64,000 bases of DNA. It comes from Novosphingobium mangrovisedimenti. Its GTDB lineage: Bacteria; Pseudomonadota; Alphaproteobacteria; Sphingomonadales; Sphingomonadaceae. The position numbers were made by a program, and so were the translations under genes. The notes under the pieces were generated by a model. It was not told where the DNA came from. It saw only the letters and a list, made by a program, of their open reading frames with translations, and did not search any database. Location: positions 62,001-126,000 of the forward strand of contig NZ_JANZXA010000009.1 in NCBI RefSeq assembly GCF_025153475.1, in the 5' to 3' direction. Shown here in pieces: positions 45,081 to 53,596 of the stretch. The first letter of the stretch is position 1. Each line of letters begins with the position of its first letter.

Positions 45081-45109
45081 AAAACCCGCCGTGCAAACGG
45101 CGGGTTTTC
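45081..45109. terminator. Bidirectional terminator between tRNA-Val and the crotonase gene
   Basis: CCCGCCGT (45085-45092) pairs with ACGGCGGG (45097-45104), loop GCAA, flanked by AAAA and TTTT. It serves both converging transcripts. Confidence 0.88.
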
Positions 45110-45114
45110 TGCTT

Positions 45115-45876
45115 TCAGCGCCCTTTCCACACGGGCTTGCGCTTCTCGGCAAAGGCGCGTGCGCCTTCCTTCGCGTCCTCCGAGGTAAAGATGTGCGCGA
45201 TGTAGGGATTCTGGTGCTGGTTGATCTCCTCTACCGGCCAGAGCCACGAATCGCGCACGATTCCCTTGGTGGCGACCACTGCCAGCGGTCCGTTCGCCGC
45301 GATGGCGCCAGCCAGTTCGCGCGCGCCCTCGATCGCCGGCCCCTCGGTGATCCGGTTGACGAGCCCCAGTTCCAGTGCCCGCCGCGCTCCGATCGGATCG
45401 CCGGTCAGCGCCAGTTCCATCGCCAGCGGACGCGGCAACAGGCGCGGCAGTTGCACGGCCCCGCCCCCCGCCGCGACCAGGCCGCGCTTGATTTCAGGTA
45501 TCCCGAACTTCGCCTCGGCATGGGCAACGATCAGGTCGCAGGCAAACGCCAGTTCCATGCCTCCGGCCAATGCGAACCCGTCGACGGCGGCGATCACCGG
45601 CTTTTTCGGCGTCCACGTCGTCAAACCGCCGAATCCGCCGCGCGAATCGACAGGTAATTCGCCCTGCAGGAAGCCCTTGAGGTCCATTCCCGAGCAGAAC
45701 GTGCCCCCTGCCCCGGTCAGGATCGCGCAGCGCAGATCGCTTTCCGCGTCGAGCCGGTCCATGGCCGCGGCGATCGCTTCCGCCGCCGACTTGGTCATGG
45801 CATTGCGCGCCTCGGGCCGGTTGATCGTCACTTCCAGCACGCCATCGCGCACCGCGACAAGCACCTCTTCACTCAT
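45115..45876 (-). CDS. Crotonase/enoyl-CoA hydratase family protein
   Basis: 253 aa. Crotonase signature region: NRPEARNAMTK, GTFCSGMDLKGFL (oxyanion hole), AVDGFALAGGMELAFACDL with the second oxyanion Gly, and EIKRGLVAAGGGAVQLPRLL with one catalytic acidic residue replaced by Gly/Ala-type positions. The C-terminal tail SEDAKEGARAFAEKRKPVWKGR is standard. Hydratase, isomerase or related CoA activity; specific substrate unknown. Monocistronic with its own terminator. An upstream AGGGAGGAAGGG block precedes the ATG. Confidence 0.88.
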   Translation of the reverse strand: MSEEVLVAVRDGVLEVTINRPEARNAMTKSAAEAIAAAMDRLDAESDLRCAILTGAGGTFCSGMDLKGFLQGELPVDSRGGFGGLTTWTPKKPVIAAVDGFALAGGMELAFACDLIVAHAEAKFGIPEIKRGLVAAGGGAVQLPRLLPRPLAMELALTGDPIGARRALELGLVNRITEGPAIEGARELAGAIAANGPLAVVATKGIVRDSWLWPVEEINQHQNPYIAHIFTSEDAKEGARAFAEKRKPVWKGR

Positions 45877-46011
45877 GCAACCCTTCCTCCCTGCGATTTG
45901 TGTCAGGCTGGCGTCGCAAACACGGCCTGTAAAGCCGATACTTGCCTTGCCAGCGGCAACCGGCGTGCCTAAGAGACGGCCAAATTCTCATCCCCAGGGG
46001 AGCTTTCGCGA

Positions 46012-47241
46012 ATGGCAAAGATCAAGGTTGTAAACCCCATCGTCGAGATGGACGGCGACGAGATGACGCGGATCATCTGGCAGTGGATCCGTGAACGTCT
46101 GATTCTCCCCTACCTCGACGTCGACCTCAAGTACTACGACCTCTCTGTCACCAAGCGCGACGAGACCGACGACCAGATCACCGTCGATGCCGCCAACGCC
46201 ACCGCGCAGTATGGCGTGGCCGTGAAGTGCGCCACCATCACCCCCGACGAAGCCCGCGTCGAGGAATTCAGCCTCAAGAAGATGTGGAAGTCGCCCAACG
46301 GCACCATCCGCAACATCCTGGGCGGCGTCGTCTTCCGCGAGCCGATCGTGATCAGCAACGTCCCCCGCCTGGTTCCGGGCTGGACCGACCCGATCGTCGT
46401 CGGCCGTCACGCTTTCGGCGACCAGTACAAGGCCACCGACACCCTGATCCCCGGCGCCGGCAAGCTGCGCCTCGTCTGGGACGGCGAAAACGGCGAGAAG
46501 ATCGACCTCGACGTGTTCGACTTCCCGAGTTCGGGGGTCGCCATGGCGATGTACAACCTCGACGAATCGATCCGCGACTTCGCCCGCGCCTCGATGAACT
46601 ACGCGCTCAACCTCAAGTGGCCGCTGTACCTCTCCACCAAGAACACGATCATGAAGGCCTATGACGGCCGCTTCAAGGATCTGTTCCAGGAAGTGTTCGA
46701 CACCGAAGGCTTCGCCGAGAAGTTCAAGGCCGCCGGCATCACGTACGAGCACCGCCTGATCGATGACATGGTCGCCTCGGCCCTCAAGTGGTCGGGCAAG
46801 TTCGTCTGGGCCTGCAAGAACTATGACGGCGACGTCCAGTCCGACACCGTCGCGCAGGGCTTCGGCTCGCTGGGCCTGATGACCTCGGTCCTGATGGCGC
46901 CTGACGGCAAGACCGTGGAAGCCGAAGCGGCCCACGGCACCGTCACCCGCCACTACCGCCAGCACCAGCAGGGCAAGGCGACCTCGACCAACCCGATCGC
47001 CTCGATCTTCGCCTGGACCCGCGGCCTCATGTACCGCGGCAAGTTCGACGGGACCCCGGAAGTCGTGAAGTTCGCCGAGACTCTCGAGCGCGTCTGCATC
47101 GAGACCGTCGAGGAAGGCAAGATGACCAAGGACCTCGCGCTGCTGATCGGCCCGGACCAGAGCTGGATGACCACCGAGCAGTTCTTCGAGGCGATCGTCG
47201 AGAACCTCGAAAAGGAAATGGCCGCACAGGGTCTCGGCTGA
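46012..47241 (+). CDS. icd: NADP-dependent isocitrate dehydrogenase (eukaryotic-type)
   Basis: 409 aa TCA-cycle enzyme. [19 protein letters not shown] at the start, the substrate loop KSPNGTIRN (KSPNGTIR), [17 protein letters not shown], and [16 protein letters not shown] with [11 protein letters not shown] identify the homodimeric NADP-IDH subclass related to mitochondrial and cytosolic IDH, not the E. coli subclass. GGGGAG precedes the ATG. Full length. Confidence 0.97.
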   Translation: MAKIKVVNPIVEMDGDEMTRIIWQWIRERLILPYLDVDLKYYDLSVTKRDETDDQITVDAANATAQYGVAVKCATITPDEARVEEFSLKKMWKSPNGTIRNILGGVVFREPIVISNVPRLVPGWTDPIVVGRHAFGDQYKATDTLIPGAGKLRLVWDGENGEKIDLDVFDFPSSGVAMAMYNLDESIRDFARASMNYALNLKWPLYLSTKNTIMKAYDGRFKDLFQEVFDTEGFAEKFKAAGITYEHRLIDDMVASALKWSGKFVWACKNYDGDVQSDTVAQGFGSLGLMTSVLMAPDGKTVEAEAAHGTVTRHYRQHQQGKATSTNPIASIFAWTRGLMYRGKFDGTPEVVKFAETLERVCIETVEEGKMTKDLALLIGPDQSWMTTEQFFEAIVENLEKEMAAQGLG

Positions 47242-47270
47242 TAGCCACCCTGCCCGCAAGGCTTTCGAGG

Positions 47271-47301
47271 GCCCCCTTCCGGCAACGGGAGGGGGCTTTT
47301 T
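47271..47301 (+). terminator. Intrinsic terminator of icd
   Basis: GCCCCCTTCCG pairs with CGGGAGGGGGC (one G-U), short loop, followed by TTTTT. It lies 30 bp after the stop. The 80 bp to the TonB receptor end hold nothing else visible. Confidence 0.85.
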
Positions 47302-47382
47302 CGTGGCCTGCTACGGAAGCCTGCATACACAAAGGCACCACCCCCGAAGGAACGGTGCCGCATGTAAAACCCCGAGGATCGA

Positions 47383-49815
47383 TCAGAAGGCGACTTGCGC
47401 CTCGAGACCGAAGGTACGCGGCGGGTTGAAATTGCCATAGTCGCCCAGCACCTTCTCGTTCGCCGCCGAGCGACGATAGATGTAAGTGGTGTTGAACAAG
47501 TTGCGCGACCACGCCGAGACAGTCAGCTTCTGGCCGCCCTCGCCCATCGGGATGTCCGCCAGCGCGATGCGACCATTGACCACGAAGCTCTTGTCCGTGC
47601 GCGTCGGTTCGTTCTGGAAGCTGTACACCGGATCGGCATAGTTCCCGTCGATGTGCATCCGCAGGCTCATGCCGTTTGCGGAGACCGGCACGTCGTAGTC
47701 GATATAACCCGAGGCGGCGTTTTCCGGCGTGTACACGGTATAGACCTGATAGAGCGCGCCACCCAGGTTCGGGTTCGGCGTCGGTGGCACCTTGATGTAG
47801 GTATAAGCGTAGGACGCACCCAAGGTGACATTGTCGACCGGACGAACGGTCAGCTGCGCCTCGACACCGCGGATCTTCGAGGTACCCGGCGCATTGGCCG
47901 TGTTTTCGGTGTGGAGGTTGAACGTCGGGTTTGGCGTCACCCCATCGGGCAGGTAGGGATTGGTGTCGACATTGTCGAAGTCGGTCTGGGTACCGGTGCG
48001 ATCCATGATGTACCCGGCCAGGTTCAGGCGAACGTGATGGTCGAGGAAATCCATCTTGGCGCCCACTTCGTAGGACTTCACCTTCTCCGGATCAAAGGCG
48101 AGGAAGGTCGCCGAACGGTCGTTGGCGCCGCCCGCGCGGTAGCCCGTGGCGTACTTGGCATAGAGATTGATGTCGGGCGTGGCATCCCAGGCCAGCGTCA
48201 CCATCGGATCGAAGCGGCCCTTGTCGTAAGTGAAGGTCCACGGGGTCGTTACGCCGGACACCATGGTCAGCGCACCGTGGCGCTTGTCCTTGGTATAGCG
48301 TCCGCCGACGGTCAGGTGGAGCACGTCGATCGGCGACCAAGTGGCCTGTGCGAAAGCGGCATAGCTGTGCGCTGTGGCGTTGCTGTCGCGCTGAACGAAC
48401 CAGGAATCGCGATCCCAGCCGTTGTTGCTGCCCGTGATGGTACCGCTCGCGATGGCACTGTTGATCGTGTACGCGGTGCCGTCCGTATTCCACGTGTTCG
48501 ACGCGGGCGTTGCGGCCAGTTCATGGGCGTACTCGGTGAAGTAGTAGAGGCCGGCCACGTATTCGAGATGCGGGAGACTGCCCACGGCCTGGAATTCCTG
48601 GCTGAACTGGCGCTGCGTCAGGTGCGAGAGGCTATAGCGGCTGAACGGCGTATCTGGCGCGAAGATCGTGCGCGCCGGCCCACCCGAGTTATCCCACTGA
48701 TCGGTGGTGACCTGACGCCAGGCCGTGATCGAGCGCAGTTCGAGCGACGGCGCGACTTCCCACTTCAGGTTGGCCGAGAATCCGCTGGTCCGGTCGATGC
48801 TCGGCTGCTGCGGGACTCCGACCTGCGCAGTCTTGAGGCGCTTGCCGCCGGTGGGCATGATGAGCGGCGAGAGAGGCGCGATGCAGGTGGTGCACACAGT
48901 CGTGGTGCCGGCCGGGCTCCCCGGAGCGACCAGCTTGCTGGTGATCGCGTCGTACTGGCCAACCGTACGATCCAGCGGGTTGTACGTGATGAGCTGGCTG
49001 AAGTTCGGCGTATTCTCGTCCTTCGCCTTGTCATAGGCGAAGGTGGCGGAAAAGCCCTTGATCGGTTCCCACTTCGCGGTGATGCGGCCACCCACGTCGT
49101 TGTGATAGTTCCAGCCCGTCTGGCCCGCGAGCGGGTCCTTCACGGTTGCGTCCTGATGCTGGATCAGGCCATCGGCCTTGACCGAGATGTCATGGACTTC
49201 CGGCAGGTTAAGGTGCAGCTGGGCGGTGTAGCTGCCATAGTTTCCTACGCCGGCGCTCATCCGGCCACCGAATTCGCCGGTGGGCTGCTTGGTCACGATG
49301 CTGACGGCACCACCCTCGGTATTCCGTCCGAACAGCGTGCCCTGCGGCCCTTCCAGCACCTCGATCCGGTCCACATCGAACAGTGCCGCATTGAGCCCCT
49401 GCGAGCGGCCGAGATAGACGCCATCGATATAGACGCCGACGCCGGTGTCGCGCGCGGTCTGGTTCTGGTCGAAGGGAACGATGCCGCGGATGCCCACCGT
49501 CAGCGCCGACTGGCGCGCCTCGAAGGTGGCCACACGCAAGGTGGGCACCGAACCGTCGGCAAGATCGATCAGGCTCTGGATGTGGCGGTCCTTGAGCATC
49601 GTCGGGTCGACAACGGAGATGGCGATCGGCGTCTTCTGCAGGTTGGTTTCGCGCTTGGTGGCGGTGACGACGATCTGGTTCAGGCCGGGCCCGGCCGCGG
49701 CATCGGCGACCGGAACGCCGGGCGTTACGGAAGCGTCGTCCGCAAGGGCGGGAGATGATACCGCCAGCGCCAGAGCGCAGGTGGAAAGACACAATGAAAC
49801 AGCTTTTGTACGCAC
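47383..49815 (-). CDS. TonB-dependent outer-membrane receptor
   Basis: 810 aa from GTG 49815, which has GGGAG at 8 nt and is followed by a good signal peptide (VRTKAVSLCLSTCALALAVSSPALA, in parts); the longer reading would bury that signal. The plug domain begins NQIVVTATKRETNLQKTPIAISVV, with DTGVGVYIDGVYLGRSQG and IEVLEGPQGTLFGRNTEGGAVSIVTKQP, all sphingomonad TBDT hallmarks; about 22 barrel strands follow and the protein ends in QVAF with terminal Phe. No siderophore or B12 feature identifies the ligand. The 218 bp to the divergent regulator form the shared promoter region. Confidence 0.92.
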   Translation of the reverse strand: MRTKAVSLCLSTCALALAVSSPALADDASVTPGVPVADAAAGPGLNQIVVTATKRETNLQKTPIAISVVDPTMLKDRHIQSLIDLADGSVPTLRVATFEARQSALTVGIRGIVPFDQNQTARDTGVGVYIDGVYLGRSQGLNAALFDVDRIEVLEGPQGTLFGRNTEGGAVSIVTKQPTGEFGGRMSAGVGNYGSYTAQLHLNLPEVHDISVKADGLIQHQDATVKDPLAGQTGWNYHNDVGGRITAKWEPIKGFSATFAYDKAKDENTPNFSQLITYNPLDRTVGQYDAITSKLVAPGSPAGTTTVCTTCIAPLSPLIMPTGGKRLKTAQVGVPQQPSIDRTSGFSANLKWEVAPSLELRSITAWRQVTTDQWDNSGGPARTIFAPDTPFSRYSLSHLTQRQFSQEFQAVGSLPHLEYVAGLYYFTEYAHELAATPASNTWNTDGTAYTINSAIASGTITGSNNGWDRDSWFVQRDSNATAHSYAAFAQATWSPIDVLHLTVGGRYTKDKRHGALTMVSGVTTPWTFTYDKGRFDPMVTLAWDATPDINLYAKYATGYRAGGANDRSATFLAFDPEKVKSYEVGAKMDFLDHHVRLNLAGYIMDRTGTQTDFDNVDTNPYLPDGVTPNPTFNLHTENTANAPGTSKIRGVEAQLTVRPVDNVTLGASYAYTYIKVPPTPNPNLGGALYQVYTVYTPENAASGYIDYDVPVSANGMSLRMHIDGNYADPVYSFQNEPTRTDKSFVVNGRIALADIPMGEGGQKLTVSAWSRNLFNTTYIYRRSAANEKVLGDYGNFNPPRTFGLEAQVAF

Positions 49816-50033
49816 TTCGGTGCTCCCTGATGGCAATCGCCGCAGGGGCTTTCTTTCGGCGCGCCTTGCACCTGCCCTACGGTCAGGGCGGGCATCTATT
49901 CCTGCCAAATGTAGGATTTGCGGCTGAAATTTTCTGGATATGTTGCAGTTTTCTTGCGGGCGGGAACTGTGCAATTTTCGCCGCATGGCGTCTCAGTCAG
50001 GTGCATCTGCGCACATAGCCGCCGGAATACCTC

Positions 50034-50711
50034 ATGTTGAAACTCAACCGACTTCTACTCACTTCGGGTGGGCTGGATCTGATCAATTCGATTTCCGACC
50101 TCTTCTACAGCATCCAGGTACAGATCGTGGACTCGGACAGTCTGCTGAACCAGGCATTCGACGACACGACATGGATATTCATCGACTGGCTGCTTCCCGC
50201 GATGGCGGGCATACAGCTCGTCCGGCTGCTGCGCGCCTCGGGTCTCGGAGAGAAGGCGCGGATCTCGATGGTATTGCCGGGGCAGGACGAGCAGATGCAA
50301 TTGCGTGCGCTGGCCGCCGGTGCCGACGACTACATCATCGGCCCCCTCGACCCCCAAAGCCTTGTCGAACGGATGAAGACCTACCGCGTGGCACTGACCC
50401 CGCCGGAAGATCCGGTCATGGTCCTGGGCGAAATGGCGGTGGATACCAACGCCTATCTGGTACGCTTTCGTGGCGAACCACTGCCGCTGAAAGTCAACGA
50501 ATTCCGCCTGCTGGCGCATTTCGTCCGACATCCCGACCGGGTCTTCACGCGCGGCAACCTGATCGGCGTGCTCGGCAAGAGCCAGGACGTGAACGACGAG
50601 CGCACCGTAGATGTCTGGATGAGCCGCCTGCGCGGTACGTTGCGCGCCCATGACGTGCCCCACGTGCCCCGAACGGTCCGTTCGTGCGGCTACATTCTCG
50701 ATACCGTATAG
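50034..50711 (+). CDS. OmpR-type response regulator with degenerate receiver domain
   Basis: 225 aa. The C-terminal winged helix (about residues 130-225) is a normal OmpR/PhoB effector: LKVNEFRLLAHFVRHPDRVFTR, RTVDVWMSRLR, VRTVRSCGYIL-like end. The N-terminal receiver is unusual: Asp51 in FIDWLLPAMAG stands at the phosphorylation site, but the acidic pair near residues 8-10 is replaced by LLT and the conserved Lys is Gly103 (YIIGPLDP). It probably works without standard phosphorylation. No kinase neighbour. Divergent from the TonB receptor, which it might regulate. Confidence 0.85.
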   Translation: MLKLNRLLLTSGGLDLINSISDLFYSIQVQIVDSDSLLNQAFDDTTWIFIDWLLPAMAGIQLVRLLRASGLGEKARISMVLPGQDEQMQLRALAAGADDYIIGPLDPQSLVERMKTYRVALTPPEDPVMVLGEMAVDTNAYLVRFRGEPLPLKVNEFRLLAHFVRHPDRVFTRGNLIGVLGKSQDVNDERTVDVWMSRLRGTLRAHDVPHVPRTVRSCGYILDTV

Positions 50712-50742
50712 GCGATCGACACGACCCTCTCCCACGGAATCG

Positions 50743-50776
50743 AAAGCCCGCCAATCCTTGCGGAGGGCGGGCTTTT
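50743..50776. terminator. Bidirectional terminator between the regulator and TauD-like gene 1
   Basis: AAAGCCCGCC (50743-50752) pairs with GGCGGGCTTT (50766-50775); the inner TCC/GGA can extend the hairpin. A tract on the left and TTTT on the right. Confidence 0.85.
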
Positions 50777-50803
50777 CGTACCCAGCCTTGGAAAGGCGCG
50801 GAA

Positions 50804-51646
50804 TTATTCCGCCCAGGGCTCCTCGCCCTCGAGCTTGGTGCGCAGCATCATGCGGCCACACTCGGGATCGTACCACTCGGCGCGGTGCATCGTGCCGGTG
50901 TTGTCCCACATCACGAGGTCGCCGGCTTCCCATTCATGGCTGTAGGTGAAGTCCGGGCCGGTCGCCCATTCGCGCAGGCCATGGATGATCTCGGCGCTCT
51001 TGCCATAAGGCACGTCGAGCACGTGGTGCGAGGTGCAGCCCAGCACCAGCGACTTGCGGCCCGACTTGTGCTCCCACACCAGCGGCAGCACCTTTTCGCC
51101 AATCGCCTGCATGCCCTTGAGCTTGGCGAGGCCTGGCTCCGGCTCGTAGTAGAACAGCGAGGCCCAGGGGGCGTGGAGAACCTTGAGGTCGTCGTATTCC
51201 GCCTTCTGCTCGTCGCTCAGGTCGTCATAGGCGGCATAGGTGTTCGAAAAGCCGGTGTTGCCGGTGCCCTTGGGGCTCGGCACCTTGCAGGTCAGCAGCG
51301 AGGCCAGGATCGGCACGTCATTGCGGGTGCCGTCGATGTGCCAGTAGAGCGAACCCTTGAGGTATTCGGCGGCCGAGGGGTTTTCCTTCACGTCGAGCGT
51401 GATCTTGCTGACCGAACCGTCCGGGTTTTCCGGAGCGTAGTTGCCCAGCGTCTTGGTAAAGGCGATCTGCTCGTCCTCGGTGAAGTCGATCTTCGGGAAC
51501 ACCAGCACGCCGCGCTGCTCGATCAGGTCGCGCAGCTCGGCGGCGAGTTCGCCGGACAGAAGCTCTTCCTTCGAGTTGAGGACGCGGCTGCCGATCTTCG
51601 GCTTGATGTTTTCGGTGCGAAGCTTGGTCTCAGTGGCGACCGACAT
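50804..51646 (-). CDS. TauD/TfdA family Fe(II)/2-oxoglutarate dioxygenase, copy 1
   Basis: 280 aa. Iron ligands are His103 and Asp105 (YWHIDGT) and His254 (GTMHRAEWYD); Arg265, eleven residues after the distal His, binds 2-oxoglutarate, the same spacing as TfdA (262/273). Family members hydroxylate sulfonates, aryloxyalkanoates, carnitine-like compounds or nonribosomal peptide precursors. The substrate cannot be read here. Clearly paralogous to the gene at 51924-52775. Its promoter lies in the 277-bp gap between them. Confidence 0.88.
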   Translation of the reverse strand: MSVATETKLRTENIKPKIGSRVLNSKEELLSGELAAELRDLIEQRGVLVFPKIDFTEDEQIAFTKTLGNYAPENPDGSVSKITLDVKENPSAAEYLKGSLYWHIDGTRNDVPILASLLTCKVPSPKGTGNTGFSNTYAAYDDLSDEQKAEYDDLKVLHAPWASLFYYEPEPGLAKLKGMQAIGEKVLPLVWEHKSGRKSLVLGCTSHHVLDVPYGKSAEIIHGLREWATGPDFTYSHEWEAGDLVMWDNTGTMHRAEWYDPECGRMMLRTKLEGEEPWAE

Positions 51647-51839
51647 TGCAAATACTCCCGGATACTGGGGCGAGAACTATGTTTCCAACTCTCCGCCAAT
51701 GCGCGTCGCGGGTCAAGAGGGGCCGAGCCCGATCAACATGATCGGCAAAGCTGCCTGTACCGCACGTTCCCGATCCATCGGAACAAGGCGCGAAATGACG
51801 GTCCATGCCCATATAAGTGCCTCGACCCGAAATGAGTAT

Positions 51840-51875
51840 GGCCGCCGCAACTCATCGCTGCGGCGGCCATCATTT
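51840..51875 (+). terminator. Terminator-like hairpin in the gap between the two dioxygenase genes
   Basis: GGCCGCCGCA (51840-51849) pairs perfectly with TGCGGCGGCC (51859-51868), then ATCATTTTT on the plus strand. No plus-strand gene ends here. On the minus strand, downstream of copy 2, the stem is followed by a mixed sequence, so it may still end that transcript less efficiently. Confidence 0.5.
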
Positions 51876-51923
51876 TTCACACTATCCCGCCTTGCCTGCG
51901 GGACGGGCGGAAAGGCTGCGGGA

Positions 51924-52775
51924 TCAGCCCCAGCTTTCGCCCTTGATGATCGTGCGGTGGAGCATGCGGCCGCAATCGGGATCATAGGGCATGGCGCGGT
52001 GGAGCGTGCCGGTGTTGTCCCACATCACCGCATCGCCCACGTTCCATTCGTGCGCATAGTGATAGGGTTCGCTGGTGGCGTGTTCGCGCAAGCCGTGCAG
52101 CAGCTTGGCGCTTTCCTGGCTCGACATGCCCACGACGCGTTCCGCCGTGTTGCCCAAGATCAGCGACTTGCGGTCCGAGGCGTGCTTGTAGACCAGCGGC
52201 AGCTCGCGCTCGCCGGTGCCGTCCTCGCCCTTGCTCATCCAGTCTTCGAGCTGGGCCAGCGTCGGTTCGGGGCAGTGATAAAGCTGCGAAACCCACATCG
52301 AGTGAACCACGCGCAGGTTCTCGATCTTGTCCTTGGTTTCCTGCGGCAGATCGTCGTAGGCGGTGTAGCAGTTGGCGAATTCGGTATTGCCGCCCCAGGT
52401 CGGCAGAACCTTGCTCGACAGCACCGAGCCGCGAATCGGGATGCGGTTCATCGTGCCGTCGACGTGCCAGAACAGCGAGCCCTTGAGGTACTCGACCGCT
52501 TCCTTGTTCACGTTCTTGTCGAGCGAGATCTTGAACACCTGCTCGCCGCGGATTTCCTCGGCATTGCCGCCCACCGAATTGGTGAACTTCACCTGCTCCT
52601 CATCGGTGAAATCGATCTTCGGAAAGACCAGGACCCCGACTTCCTCCAGCAGCTCGCGAATCTCTTCGGAGAGTTCGCCGGAGAGGATTTCTTCCCTCGA
52701 ATTGAGGATGCGCGCGCCGACCTTCGGCTTGATGCGCTCGTACTTCAGACGGGTCTTTTCAATGACTTCGCTCAC
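51924..52775 (-). CDS. TauD/TfdA family Fe(II)/2-oxoglutarate dioxygenase, copy 2
   Basis: 283 aa. Metal ligands His104, Asp106 (FWHVDGT) and His259 (GTLHRAMPYD), 2-oxoglutarate-binding Arg270, all intact. Shares KPKVGARILNSREEILSGEL and VLVFPKIDFTDEEQ with copy 1 in parallel positions, so the pair arose by tandem duplication; divergence in the middle suggests different substrates or regulation. A palindromic site sits 36-53 bp upstream of its start and a TetR gene lies just beyond. Confidence 0.88.
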   Translation of the reverse strand: MSEVIEKTRLKYERIKPKVGARILNSREEILSGELSEEIRELLEEVGVLVFPKIDFTDEEQVKFTNSVGGNAEEIRGEQVFKISLDKNVNKEAVEYLKGSLFWHVDGTMNRIPIRGSVLSSKVLPTWGGNTEFANCYTAYDDLPQETKDKIENLRVVHSMWVSQLYHCPEPTLAQLEDWMSKGEDGTGERELPLVYKHASDRKSLILGNTAERVVGMSSQESAKLLHGLREHATSEPYHYAHEWNVGDAVMWDNTGTLHRAMPYDPDCGRMLHRTIIKGESWG

Positions 52776-52810
52776 GGCATGAACTCCCAGATCGCTGCTC
52801 GGGGCTGCGT

Positions 52811-52828
52811 GCTGAACACTCGTTCAGC
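52811..52828. promoter_or_regulatory. Palindromic operator-like site upstream of TauD copy 2
   Basis: GCTGAAC-ACTC-GTTCAGC: 7-bp perfect arms with a 4-bp spacer, in the 88-bp gap between the TetR gene's end and the dioxygenase start. A further CGTTCAGC half-site is at 52852-52859. Size and symmetry suit a TetR dimer. Confidence 0.65.
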
Positions 52829-52863
52829 CCCATCGGCCGGAACCATGCCTTCGTTCAGCTATG

Positions 52864-53454
52864 CTAGCTTTGATCTGGCGCAAGTTTCTCTAGCCAGGTC
52901 TCGACGATCTTCATCGCCTCGGCATGGCCGGTCTTCACGCCAAGCCCCTCCTCCATCACGATCGCGCGGCCGATGCCGGCAAGGACCACGGTGAGCCCGG
53001 CCGGATCGAAGCCTTCCAGCCGCGCGATGCGGTCGCCCAGAATGTGCTTGAGGATCTCCACCTGCCGCGCGCGCATCGTCTCGCTGTGCTCGGCCATGTA
53101 CTTGCGCACGGCCTCGCGGTGGTTGGCCATGGCCATGAATTCCAGCGCCATCGCGGTGCGGCTGGTATCGACGAAGAAATCCCAGAGCGCGCGCAGCGGA
53201 TCGTCGGAGGCCAGCGCCTCCTCGATCATCCGGTCGCTGTCCACGGCGCCCTGGCGCGAGACTTCGACGAGCAGATCGTCGGTGGTCGGGAAATAGTAAT
53301 GGACCAGCGACGGTTTCAGCCCCGCGCGCGCCGCCACGCGCCGCGTACTGACGGCGGCATAGCCTTCGTCCCGGATCAACTGCGCCGTTGCTTCGACAAT
53401 AAGCGCCCGGGTCGCCGAAGTCTCGGCTCCCACCCTGCGCGGTGCACCTGCCAT
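52864..53454 (-). CDS. TetR family transcriptional regulator
   Basis: 196 aa. N-terminal HTH: TRALIVEATAQLIRDEGYAAVSTRRVAARAGLKPSLVHYYF (in parts; the LVHYYF recognition helix end is typical) and a ligand-binding domain without recognisable specificity. Same orientation as, and immediately upstream of, dioxygenase copy 2, with the palindrome between them. Its own promoter region (53455-53596) is shared with the divergent radical SAM gene. Confidence 0.9.
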   Translation of the reverse strand: MAGAPRRVGAETSATRALIVEATAQLIRDEGYAAVSTRRVAARAGLKPSLVHYYFPTTDDLLVEVSRQGAVDSDRMIEEALASDDPLRALWDFFVDTSRTAMALEFMAMANHREAVRKYMAEHSETMRARQVEILKHILGDRIARLEGFDPAGLTVVLAGIGRAIVMEEGLGVKTGHAEAMKIVETWLEKLAPDQS

Positions 53455-53596
53455 TATGGTCCCCTTCCCGGTCAGGACTACGAGCCGCGCCGCGCAAGAT
53501 CAACCGGAACGGGCTGTCTCCACGGGCACTCGCGCATTCCCGCAGCAACGGCCCGGTCCGATTGACCATTTGTTCTTATTATGTTCTAATTGCTCC

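Noticed and set aside
47395..49758. 787-residue plus-strand open frame opposite the TonB receptor
   Set aside because: Shadow frame; the receptor has signal peptide, plug motifs and terminal Phe on the minus strand.
49816..50033. Riboswitch (cobalamin or similar) before the TonB receptor
   Set aside because: I found no recognisable conserved core such as a B12 box in the region.
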